In this document: one piece after another, positions 18,361 through 26,080 of the stretch | How positions within the stretch are numbered: position 1 is the stretch's first letter | Layout: each line of letters begins with the position of its first letter | DNA from: Massilia atriviolacea | GTDB lineage: Bacteria > Pseudomonadota > Gammaproteobacteria > Burkholderiales > Burkholderiaceae_D | Reading direction: 5' to 3' | Length of the DNA stretch: 64,000 nucleotides | Assembly (NCBI RefSeq): GCF_003953935.1 | Contig: NZ_RXLQ01000005.1 | Coordinates: 240,625 to 304,624, forward strand | Position numbers and translations under genes: made by a program | Notes under the pieces: model-generated | The model's database searches: none | What the model saw: only the letters and a program-made list of their open reading frames with translations | Told to the model about the DNA's origin: nothing

Positions 18361-19066
18361 GGCGCTCGCGGGTGTCCTGCTGGCCGGATCCTGCGCGCTG
18401 GCATGGGCGGCGCAGGTGGCCGGCACCATCGTCAACCTGAGCGGGCCGCTGATGGTCAAGAAGGCCGACGGCAGCGTGAAGGTGCTGGGCCTGAAGTCGG
18501 AGGTGGAGCAGGGCGATACGCTGGTGTCCGAAAAGAACACCTACGCCCGCATCGTGTTTATCGACAACAGCGAAATCACCTTGCGCCCGGGAACGACGTT
18601 CAAGATCGAGGCCTTCGCGTACGAGAGCGGCAAGCCGGACGCCGACAGCGCCAGTTTCAGCCTGATCCAGGGCGGACTGCGCTCGCTGACGGGCCTGCTG
18701 GGCAAGCGCAACAAGGAGAAATTCCAGCTCAAGACCCCGACCGCCACCATCGGCATTCGCGGCACGACCTTTGTCGCGCAGTATGTGCCGGGGGGATTGT
18801 CCGGCCTGCCGGCGCCGGCATCGCTCCAGCCCGGTTTGCATGTGTCCGTGCTCGACGGCATGATCGTGCTGAGCAATCCCGGCGGCAGCATGAATTTTTC
18901 TGCCGGGCAGTTCGGTTTTACCTCGAGCCTTCAACAGCCGCCGCTGATGGTGCCGTCCAATCCGGCCCTCAAGTTCAGTCCGCCCCCGGTATTTACCATG
19001 GCGCCGCAGTCGCCCACGGCCAGCAGCGCGCCCAAGGCGCAAGCGGTCGACTGCGAAGTGCGCTAA
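18329..19066 (+). CDS. FecR-domain periplasmic protein
   Basis: A 245-residue exported protein. The signal peptide ends near CALAWA, followed by a FecR domain (about residues 40-150) with GDTLVSEKNTYARIVFIDNS and TPTATIGIRGTTFVAQ, the classic LRTPTAtigiRGT pattern. The C-terminal 60 residues are Pro/Ser-rich. The start is a GTG inside the end of tpsA (32-base overlap) with a strong AAAGGAG five bases upstream. No ECF sigma factor or TonB receptor is nearby, so classical siderophore signalling is unlikely. FecR proteins of this kind often accompany CHASE2 cyclases, which fits the upstream gene. The stop overlaps the convergent lipase-chaperone gene. Confidence 0.9.
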   Translation: MNCAKRRIAIKALAGVLLAGSCALAWAAQVAGTIVNLSGPLMVKKADGSVKVLGLKSEVEQGDTLVSEKNTYARIVFIDNSEITLRPGTTFKIEAFAYESGKPDADSASFSLIQGGLRSLTGLLGKRNKEKFQLKTPTATIGIRGTTFVAQYVPGGLSGLPAPASLQPGLHVSVLDGMIVLSNPGGSMNFSAGQFGFTSSLQQPPLMVPSNPALKFSPPPVFTMAPQSPTASSAPKAQAVDCEVR

Positions 19067-19950
19067 GGCGCATTGCCTGACTGCCGGCTGCGCAGGCGCT
19101 CCAGGTTGTAGGCGCGCGCGGCCGCCATTTCCTGTTGCGAGTACAGGCCGCGCAGCAGGGCTTCCAGGTCGGCGCCCGGGCGCACGGCGGCGAGGAAGGC
19201 ATCGCTGCGCTGTTCCCAGTCCGCGCGCACCTGTTCCGTATCCTGCAAGTGCTGCGCGCGCTCGTCGCCCAGCGCTTGCCGGCGCACGGCGGCGACCTGC
19301 GCTTCGGGGGCGCCGGCGCCGCGCAGCGCGGCCACCTCGTCGCGCAGGCGGTCGACGGCAGGGTCGCCGCTGTCCTGTCGGGGCGCGCCCGCCTGCGTCG
19401 GCGCCAGGTCGGCGCGCATCCGCTGTTCCTCTTTTCCATACATCGACGCGGCCAGCCGCTCGCCGAAGTGCGCGACGCGCAGGGCATGCAACTGGTCCAG
19501 CGCCTGCGCCGGGGCGAGCGCGGCGTCGGCGCCCTGGCGCTCGCCCAGCGCCGCTTCCTGTTCGCGGTAGGCCACGTAGCTGCGCAGCAGTTGCGCCAGC
19601 TGGCGGGCGGCGTCGGGCGGCAGTCCGGCCGCCAGCGCTGTCTCCAGCTGTGCCATCTCCGCGCGGCCCGGCTGGCGCGGCAGGCCGGCCAGCCGTACAT
19701 CGAGCAACACCGGGGTGCGCTCGTCGATGGCCAGGCTGCCGTCGGCGCCAAGCCGGAACGCTGGCGCCTCCTGCACCGGCATCGCGCCGAACGCCGGGCT
19801 GGTGCCGGCCAGCAGCGTGAAGCTGCGCTCGACCGCCTGTTCGGTGCGCTGCGCGGACCTTGCAGGCGCTTCAGGCGCGGGGGTGCGGTACAGCATGACG
19901 CCCGCGGCCAGCGAGGCGGCGACGCAGGCCAGTGCCATCCTGACGTTCAT
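19063..19950 (-). CDS. Lipase secretion chaperone (Lif/LifO)-like protein
   Basis: A 295-residue, Ala/Gln/Glu-rich helical protein with an N-terminal membrane anchor (ALACVAASLAAGVMLY). Helical repeats such as ALDQLHALRVAHFGERLAAS and SMYGKEEQRMRADL resemble the extended Lif arms that wrap around the lipase and help it fold in the periplasm. The region after DGSLAIDERTPVLLD does not show the consensus RxxFDY motif needed by characterised Lif proteins, so this is a diverged member. It is last in an operon with a lipase and a PpiC-like foldase, overlapping the latter by 4 bases. The assignment is partly contextual. Confidence 0.72.
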   Translation of the reverse strand: MNVRMALACVAASLAAGVMLYRTPAPEAPARSAQRTEQAVERSFTLLAGTSPAFGAMPVQEAPAFRLGADGSLAIDERTPVLLDVRLAGLPRQPGRAEMAQLETALAAGLPPDAARQLAQLLRSYVAYREQEAALGERQGADAALAPAQALDQLHALRVAHFGERLAASMYGKEEQRMRADLAPTQAGAPRQDSGDPAVDRLRDEVAALRGAGAPEAQVAAVRRQALGDERAQHLQDTEQVRADWEQRSDAFLAAVRPGADLEALLRGLYSQQEMAAARAYNLERLRSRQSGNAP

Positions 19951-20780
19951 TGGCCGGCCATGAGTCGGATGCTGGCGCGCGTCCTGAGCGCCTCGATGCG
20001 CCGGGCCAGCCGTTCCTGCATGATCTCGGTGCGCAAGCCGGGCCGCAGTTCGGCCAGGGCCGGCTTGGGCACTTCCCTGGTGCCGAGCAGTTGCACGACC
20101 TGCCAGCCGCCTTGCGGCAGGGCGCGTTCGACGGCTTGTCCGGCGCGCATGGCGGCCACCTGGCGGGCGAGGCCGGACTCCATCTGCGCGGCCAGCAGCC
20201 AGCCGGGCGCGGGCCGATTCGGTGTGCTGGCGTAGCGTTTGGCGACAGCCGCAAAGCGCTTGCCCTGGCCCAGCGCGGCCAGCGCGGCGCGCGCCGCCGC
20301 CGGACTCGCCACGTCGATACTGGCGACGTGGAACTGGCGCTCGGCCGGCACGCCCTGGTAGCGCTGGACGATCTCGTCTTCGGTCACCGGGATGGCCGAC
20401 AGCATGTGGCGCACCAGGTCGCGCTGCAGCAGGGTTTTGTAGGCCAGCTCGGCCTCGGCCACCAGATCGGGCGACTCGTGCAGCCTGAGTCTGACGGCTT
20501 CCTGGGCCATCAGTTCCATGGTCACCAGTTCGCCCAGCAGCGCCTGGCGGTCGAGCGCGGCGCGGGCGCCGGCGCGCTCCTGGCGTTCCTGTGCGCTTTC
20601 TTCGTCGAAGGGATTGGCACGCCCGGCGTTGGCGTCGATCAGGGCGTCGAGCAGGGCGCGCCGGAGCGGCTGGTCGCCGACCTGGGCGACCGTTTCCGGC
20701 AGCGCCGCCGGGGACCCGGCATGCGCTCGCGGCAACGCCAGCAGCAGGACCAGGCAGGCCGATTGGAGGTGGATAGTCAT
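19947..20780 (-). CDS. PpiC/SurA-type peptidyl-prolyl cis-trans isomerase
   Basis: A 277-residue exported protein with a short signal peptide (CLVLLLALPRAHAG). A SurA-like N-terminal helical region follows (AQERQERAGARAALDRQALL), then a parvulin domain around RQFHVASIDVASPAAARAAL and RFAAVAKRYASTPN. Such proteins help outer-membrane or secreted proteins fold in the periplasm. It lies between the lipase and the Lif-like gene and overlaps the latter by ATGA, so a dedicated role in lipase folding is a reasonable inference. The conserved parvulin region is short, and isomerase activity is uncertain. Confidence 0.87.
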   Translation of the reverse strand: MTIHLQSACLVLLLALPRAHAGSPAALPETVAQVGDQPLRRALLDALIDANAGRANPFDEESAQERQERAGARAALDRQALLGELVTMELMAQEAVRLRLHESPDLVAEAELAYKTLLQRDLVRHMLSAIPVTEDEIVQRYQGVPAERQFHVASIDVASPAAARAALAALGQGKRFAAVAKRYASTPNRPAPGWLLAAQMESGLARQVAAMRAGQAVERALPQGGWQVVQLLGTREVPKPALAELRPGLRTEIMQERLARRIEALRTRASIRLMAGQ

Positions 20781-20807
20781 GTCCGGTCCTTGTGCTGGTT
20801 GCTGATG

Positions 20808-21455
20808 TTACGGCAGTTGTGCGCGTACCTGGTTGTAGACGCTGGTGTCGGAGAGCATCGCAAGGTGGCCGACGCTGGCCGTCTGCACGTTCGTGCCGCA
20901 CTGCGCATTGCTGGCGGGGAGGATCACGCCATCGTTGGCGGACCAGAGCGAGCGGTCGCATCCGGCGCCGGCGAGCTGGGTGAGGAAGGACGAGCCGGGG
21001 CGCATGTCGTAGCAGGCCGGCGAGAAGCAGGCGTAGGCGCTGGTGGTGCCCTTGTGCGGCGTGCCGAGCGAGATGAAGCGGCGCATGCCGGCCGCGCCGC
21101 CCAGTTTGGCGCGCTGCCAGCGCACCACCAGGCCGCCGTTCGAATGCGCGATCACGGCCACGGTCTGGTTGCCGTTGTTGGCGCGCACGGTGTTGATGAA
21201 GCTGTTGAGCGAAGCGGCACTGGTCTTGTCGCTGCTGGTCAGGGAGCTGTAGTTGAAGCCGTACAGTTTGGCGCGCGGATAGCCGCTGGCGGTAAAGCGC
21301 GCGATCATGCCATCGAAGTTCGAGGCCGAGCCGCTGTAGCCGTGCACGAAAATCACCGGTTCCTGGGCCATGGCGGCCCCGGACAGTCCGAGTCCTGCTG
21401 CGAATAAACCAAGTGCGAGCGCCGACCTGGCGGCCTGGCGGTATGAATGTCGCAT
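20808..21455 (-). CDS. Secreted triacylglycerol lipase (lipase class 2 / LipA-like)
   Basis: A 215-residue alpha/beta hydrolase with a signal peptide cleaved near GAAMAQ at residue 30. The oxyanion region is VHGYSGSASNF. The nucleophile elbow AHSNGG carries S105 in the AxSxG variant known from Bacillus LipA, and D175 (ANDGVI) and H197 (VGHLAM) complete the triad. Cys143, Cys148, Cys166 and Cys186 could form disulfides. The start at 21455 has GGAG seven bases upstream. It heads a minus-strand operon with a PpiC-like foldase and a Lif-like chaperone. Small LipA-type lipases normally fold without a Lif, which makes the pairing unusual. Confidence 0.93.
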   Translation of the reverse strand: MRHSYRQAARSALALGLFAAGLGLSGAAMAQEPVIFVHGYSGSASNFDGMIARFTASGYPRAKLYGFNYSSLTSSDKTSAASLNSFINTVRANNGNQTVAVIAHSNGGLVVRWQRAKLGGAAGMRRFISLGTPHKGTTSAYACFSPACYDMRPGSSFLTQLAGAGCDRSLWSANDGVILPASNAQCGTNVQTASVGHLAMLSDTSVYNQVRAQLP

Positions 21456-21745
21456 GAATATCTCCGTTTGTTGGTGTTCAGTTGACCGGCTTGGCCGCGC
21501 AAGGCGCTGCGTCCGGGGATGGCTTTTCGCTGTTCTTGCGACAACGTTGCGACCAACTATAAGCGGGCAGGGCGGCACAGGCAGTCGCGCGGCGGGCCAA
21601 TGTGCTTGCTTTGGCGGCCATGCCGGCACAGCTGTGGCGCGGATGGCCACACGACAGAAAGTTGTTCTCGTGATAATTGTCCGGGTGTATGATCGGCAGC
21701 CGGCCCCGGCAGTTTCCGCAGGCCAGAAAGGCGAGGTCCAGCGTC

Positions 21746-22768
21746 GTGGCGATCATCAGGCCGAGCGTGTCCGCAGCATGGGTGAAAGGCATCGTCGAGC
21801 TGCTCGGCGCGCTCGGACTCGAGCCGCTGGCGCTGCTGGAGGACGCCGGCCTGCCGCTGGACGAACTCGACGATGCCGACGGCCGCTTCGACAGCGACGC
21901 CGTCTCGGCCTTGTGGACGCTGGCGGCGCAGCAGTCGGGCCATCCGCACCTTGGGCTGGCGCTGGACGGCGCCGCCAGGCCGGCCTGCTTCGGCGTGGTG
22001 CTGCATGTGATGATGTCCTGCCCGGACCTCGATGCGGCCTTGCGGCGCATGGTGCGCTACATGCCGATCGTCAGCAGCGCGGCCACGGTCGCCCTGGCGC
22101 ACGACAGCCAGGGTTGCGGCCTGACGCTGGCGCTGGGCGATGGCGCGCCGCCCGAACGCTACGACTTCGCGCTGCTGATGATCGCCAATCTGTGCCGCTG
22201 GATGACGGGGCGCGCGCTGCGCCCGCAGTCGCTGGAACTGGCGCACGCGCGGCCGCCCAACCTGCTGCCGTACCTGGCGGCGTTCGGCTGCCCCTGCCAT
22301 TTCGGGGCGCGGCGCTACCGCCTGTGTTTTTCGGCGGCCGACCTGGGGCTGGCGCTCATGACCGGCAATCCGCTGCTGACCGAGCTGCACGAACGCTTCG
22401 CCAACGAGCGCCTGGCGCGCCTGGGCGACGCGCGCACCACGCGGCGGGTCAGGGAGCTGGTGCTGGCGTGCCTGGCCGACGGCGAGCCGGGGCGCGGCGA
22501 CGTGGCCAGGGCGCTGTGCATGAGCGAGCGGACCTTGCACCGGCGCCTGCAGGACGAGGGGACCTCGTACGTGCAGCTGGTCGACGCGGTGCGGCGCGAG
22601 CAGGCGGCGCACTACCTGGACCAGACCAGCCTGTGTTTTACCGAGATCAGCTACCGGCTCGGCTTCGCCAACCAGGGCACCTTGTTCAGGGCGTGCAAGC
22701 GCTGGTTCAATGCGTCGCCGGGGCGCTATCGGGAGCGCCATCGGGTGGCGCTCGATGGCCGAGATTGA
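21746..22768 (+). CDS. AraC-family transcriptional regulator
   Basis: About 340 residues. The N-terminal part (about 1-220) resembles the Arabinose_bd (PF12625) sensor domain of OruR/ArgR/QS-like AraC proteins, with HPHLGLALDG and AACFGVVLHVMMSC-like features. The C-terminal AraC HTH pair carries MSERTLHRRLQDEGTSY and EISYRLGFANQGTLFRACKR. The GTG at 21746 was chosen, with GAGG nine bases upstream; a longer frame begins at 21677. It is divergent from the lipase operon with 290 bases between starts, so it may regulate lipase expression. Its 3' end overlaps the convergent AAA-GAF gene by 62 bases. Confidence 0.9.
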   Translation: MAIIRPSVSAAWVKGIVELLGALGLEPLALLEDAGLPLDELDDADGRFDSDAVSALWTLAAQQSGHPHLGLALDGAARPACFGVVLHVMMSCPDLDAALRRMVRYMPIVSSAATVALAHDSQGCGLTLALGDGAPPERYDFALLMIANLCRWMTGRALRPQSLELAHARPPNLLPYLAAFGCPCHFGARRYRLCFSAADLGLALMTGNPLLTELHERFANERLARLGDARTTRRVRELVLACLADGEPGRGDVARALCMSERTLHRRLQDEGTSYVQLVDAVRREQAAHYLDQTSLCFTEISYRLGFANQGTLFRACKRWFNASPGRYRERHRVALDGRD

Positions 22769-25700
22769 CCAGCGAGATGGTCAGCTGGCCGGCGATCAGC
22801 ATCGCCGTGTCGAGGCGGGCGGCGCCGAAGGCCCCGCGCATGGCGCTGTTCTCCAGCAGCAGCACGGCGTGCAGCGCATGCTGGGCGAAGATCGGCACGG
22901 CCAGCACGGCACACTGGCCGTACCCCGCAAAATACGGATCGCGCGCAAAGCGGTCGTCCTGCAAGGCGTCGTCGAGCAGCAGCACGGCGCGTGCGCGTTC
23001 GACGTGGCGCAGCAGCGACAGCGGCAGGGCGGGGGAGCCGGCGCCTGGACCGATCAGCTTCACCGCCGTGGCGCCGGCCAGCGCGCGAAGCTGTTCGCAC
23101 ACGCGCTCCTCCAGCCGCGCCAGGGTCGTTTCGGCGCTCAGGGCTTGCGAGGCGCGCAGCACGGCCAGCAGGTCGACCTTGTCCGCCGGCGCGCCGGCGG
23201 CGTCGGTCGCGCGGCGCAGGAAGGCGTGCGCTTGGCGCATGGCGTGCGCTTTCGCGGTGGCGCCCCAGGCGTCGTAGTGGCGCAGCGCTTCGGCCAGCAG
23301 GGCCGTGCCGACATACTGCAAGCCCTGCGCCAGGTAGCACAGGCCGGCGCGCTCGGTGATGGCGGCGCGCTGCCACGGCCGCCGGTGCGTGCGCATGGCC
23401 AGCAGCGCGTGGTCGAACAGCCGGGCCGCGGTCGCGGCGTCGCCCGAGGCCCAGGCGCATTCGGCGTCGATCCAGGTGACCATGTGGGCGAAATTGCGCG
23501 GCGCGTCGGCGGCGCGCAGCGCCATCCACTGGCGGCAGGCATGCAGCTCGCGCAGCGCGCCGCCGCCGGGGTGCGGCTGCCGCGCCAGCGCCAGGGCGCG
23601 GAACAGATAGCCCAGCGCCGCCGGATAGATGCCGGCGAAGGAAGCCAGCAGCGGCATGGCGGCCGCCGAATGGCGCGCCAGCGCCTCGTCGTCGCCGAAC
23701 AGCAGCGCCATGTGGGCGCGCACCAGGCAGGCGGTGAGCGTGTCCAGGTCGCCCGGAGGCGCCGGAAAACGCAGGTCGATCGCGCCGCGCAGCACATCGA
23801 GCAGATAGCGGTAGCTGCGGTGCACGCGGCTGGCGGTGACGTTGCCGCCGCGCCCCGTGCTCGCCTCGGCCTCGGACAGGATCGCCGCCAGCATGTCCAG
23901 GGTCGGCGCGCAGTCGAGCTGCGCCACGATCTCGGTGTGATAGCTGTGGGTCGCGTACTGGACGTCGCCGTTTTGCAGCAGCACCTGGCGCGCCTGGCGC
24001 GCGTGGGCGATGGCGTTTTCCAGCGGCTCGACCCAGTGCAGCGACGCCAGCGCGAACACGTGCTGCAGCCAGGCCGCCTCGTAGTCGTAGCCGCGCGCCT
24101 TGCCGATGGCCTGCGCCTTGATCAGCAGCGCGTGGCCGGTGCGGTAATCGCCGCGCCGCTTGAACAGGATCGGCAGCGTGCCGAAGGTCTTGAGCAGGGC
24201 CGCGCAGGGACCGTGCTCGATCCACATCCGCTGGTAGCGCACCAGTAGCCGCAGCAGGCGCCTGTCGTCGGCGTAGTAGCTGGCCAGGGTGGTCAGGTGC
24301 AGCAGGGTGCCGAGCGCCAGCACGTGCGGGTCGGTCGGCGCGGGGCGCAGCAGGTCGGCGTCCAGCGCGCCGCTGTGGGCCCAGGCGGTGATGGCATCGA
24401 GCTCGCCGTCCGCTTCGGCCTCGCGCAGCACGATCCCGGCGCGCGCCAGCAGGGCGGTGCCGAGATCGATCGCCTCGGGCAGCAGGCGGCGGCTGGTCAG
24501 GCTGTCGATCTGCACCGAGGTCGCTTCGATCAGCTCGGTGAGCGTGGTGGCGCCGTCCGCTATGCGCGCGTACACGGCGTCGGCGTCGGCATGCCGGCCA
24601 AGGCTGTACAGGCAGGCGTGCCAGGCGCGCATCGGGCCGGGCGCGGCGCCATGCAGGCGGACGGCGGCGGCGAGGAAGCGCTCTTCGAGCGCGTAGTCGG
24701 CCTGGTTTCTGGCCTGGGCCGCGGCCTGGCCGAACAGGGCGGCCACTTGCAGGCGCTCGTCAAGGGCCAGCGCGCTGCCGCCGAACGCGAGGTACTGTTC
24801 GGATGCGCCGGCCTCCTGCCCCGCGTGCGCCAGCAGGCGGCGCCCGATCGCCAGGTGCAGCGCCTGGCGTTCGTGCGCCGGCATGCCTTCGTAGACCGCC
24901 TGCTGCACCCGGTCGTGGCAAAAGCGCAGGCCGCGTTGCGCTTCCAGCACCAGGGCGTCGGCAAGGGCCGGTTCCAGTGCGGCGGTATCGATCCCGGCGG
25001 CCAGCGCCAGCACCTGCGCATCGACCGCGCCGCCAAGGCAGGCCAGCACCTGCAGCATCAGGCGCGGGGCGGGCGGCAGGCGGGCGATGCGCAGCGCCAG
25101 CAGGCTGCTGACGTCGCGCTGCGCGATGAAGGCGTCGATGCGCGCCGGGTCGGGGGCGTCGCACAGTCCTTGCTGGCGCAGGGCGTCGAGCAGTTCGATG
25201 GTGTCGAAGGGATTGCCGTGGGTGCGCGCGCCGATGATGGCGGCAAGGGCGGTGCAGCGCTCCGGCGCGAGGCCCAGGCGCTGGCCGATCAAGGCGGGCA
25301 TGGCGTCCTGCGCCAGGTTGTTTATTTCCAGCGTCGGGCAGGCGCGCCAGCGCGGCAGCATGGCATGCAGCGGGTGCGCGCTGTCGATGTCGTCGCGGAA
25401 GGCACCGGCCAGGAACAGGCCGTGCAGGGTGGCGTCGCGCAGCAGGGCGTCGAAGGCGGCCAGTGCGGCGGGGCCGGCCCATTGCAGGTCGTCGATGGCG
25501 ATGACCAGCGGGCGCGCAGGCGAGACCACGGCGCGCAGCAGGTCCAGGAAGGCGTTGCGCATGCGCGCCTGATGGCGCGCCGGGTCGCTGTCGGCGGCGT
25601 CGATGCGACCGAGCAGCAGGGCGAATTCGGGCAGGGCGGCGGCGACCAGGCCGGCGTTGGTATCGAGCGCCGCCAGGATGCGCTCGCGCTGCTGCGCCAG

Positions 25701-25985
25701 TGGCGCCGCCGGCTCCTTGAGCAGCAGGCGGCCGAGCGCGCGCATGGCCTGTACGATGGCCGAGGGCGCATCGTGCCGGTACTGGTCGCATTTGCCGCTC
25801 ACGTACCAGCCGCCATGGCTTGCCGCGATCGGCGCCAGTTGCGCCAGCAGGGCCGACTTGCCGGCGCCGGCGGCGCCCTTGAGCAGCAAGGCGCCCTCCT
25901 TGCGCCGGCAGGCGGCGGCGAACGCTGCGCGCAGGGCCTCCAGGTCGGCCGCGCGGCCGATCAGGCGCTGTGGCTCGCTGTCCAT
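22707..25985 (-). CDS. Large AAA-ATPase / GAF-domain regulator (PknK/MalT-like, no kinase domain)
   Basis: A 1092-residue protein. The N-terminal AAA_16 ATPase has Walker A KGAAGAGKSAL at about residues 36-46 and Walker B LVIAIDDLQWAG at about 165. A long alpha-helical TPR-like middle follows (about 350-900), and a C-terminal GAF domain (about 920-1060) ends in LDTAMLIAGQLTISLVNL. The plan matches the predicted ATPase + GAF regions of serine/threonine kinase or hybrid histidine kinase giants, but the kinase and output modules are absent. It could be a STAND-type sensor scaffold. The ATG at 25985 is preceded by GGAGG. It is convergent with the AraC gene. Confidence 0.85.
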   Translation of the reverse strand: MDSEPQRLIGRAADLEALRAAFAAACRRKEGALLLKGAAGAGKSALLAQLAPIAASHGGWYVSGKCDQYRHDAPSAIVQAMRALGRLLLKEPAAPLAQQRERILAALDTNAGLVAAALPEFALLLGRIDAADSDPARHQARMRNAFLDLLRAVVSPARPLVIAIDDLQWAGPAALAAFDALLRDATLHGLFLAGAFRDDIDSAHPLHAMLPRWRACPTLEINNLAQDAMPALIGQRLGLAPERCTALAAIIGARTHGNPFDTIELLDALRQQGLCDAPDPARIDAFIAQRDVSSLLALRIARLPPAPRLMLQVLACLGGAVDAQVLALAAGIDTAALEPALADALVLEAQRGLRFCHDRVQQAVYEGMPAHERQALHLAIGRRLLAHAGQEAGASEQYLAFGGSALALDERLQVAALFGQAAAQARNQADYALEERFLAAAVRLHGAAPGPMRAWHACLYSLGRHADADAVYARIADGATTLTELIEATSVQIDSLTSRRLLPEAIDLGTALLARAGIVLREAEADGELDAITAWAHSGALDADLLRPAPTDPHVLALGTLLHLTTLASYYADDRRLLRLLVRYQRMWIEHGPCAALLKTFGTLPILFKRRGDYRTGHALLIKAQAIGKARGYDYEAAWLQHVFALASLHWVEPLENAIAHARQARQVLLQNGDVQYATHSYHTEIVAQLDCAPTLDMLAAILSEAEASTGRGGNVTASRVHRSYRYLLDVLRGAIDLRFPAPPGDLDTLTACLVRAHMALLFGDDEALARHSAAAMPLLASFAGIYPAALGYLFRALALARQPHPGGGALRELHACRQWMALRAADAPRNFAHMVTWIDAECAWASGDAATAARLFDHALLAMRTHRRPWQRAAITERAGLCYLAQGLQYVGTALLAEALRHYDAWGATAKAHAMRQAHAFLRRATDAAGAPADKVDLLAVLRASQALSAETTLARLEERVCEQLRALAGATAVKLIGPGAGSPALPLSLLRHVERARAVLLLDDALQDDRFARDPYFAGYGQCAVLAVPIFAQHALHAVLLLENSAMRGAFGAARLDTAMLIAGQLTISLVNLGHRAPPDGAPDSAPATH

Positions 25986-26001
25986 GGCATCCTCCAAAAG
26001 A

Positions 26002-26041
26002 AAACGGCCTCTGTCCAGATGACTGGAGAGAGACCGTTTCG
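26002..26041 (-). terminator. Terminator of the phoH-like gene
   Basis: On the minus strand, AAACGGTCTCTCTCCAG, a short TCAT loop, then CTGGACAGAGGCCGTTTT and a T-rich tail. The long stem with one or two mismatches lies 40 bases past the PhoH stop and just before the AAA-GAF gene. Confidence 0.82.
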
Positions 26042-26080
26042 ACTGTACCAGTCTGTGCCTAGCAGGCTTGAAGCGGCGGC

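Noticed and set aside
14209-18540. A 1443-residue open reading frame on the minus strand opposite tpsA
   Set aside because: It mirrors the GC-rich tpsA codons, shows low-complexity Arg/Gln/His/Gly composition and has no domain or ribosome site. The plus-strand protein has a signal peptide and TPS motifs.
18329-19066. FecR as part of a FecI/FecA siderophore signalling system
   Set aside because: No ECF sigma factor or TonB receptor nearby; the protein overlaps tpsA and lacks the usual cytoplasmic N-terminal anti-sigma part.
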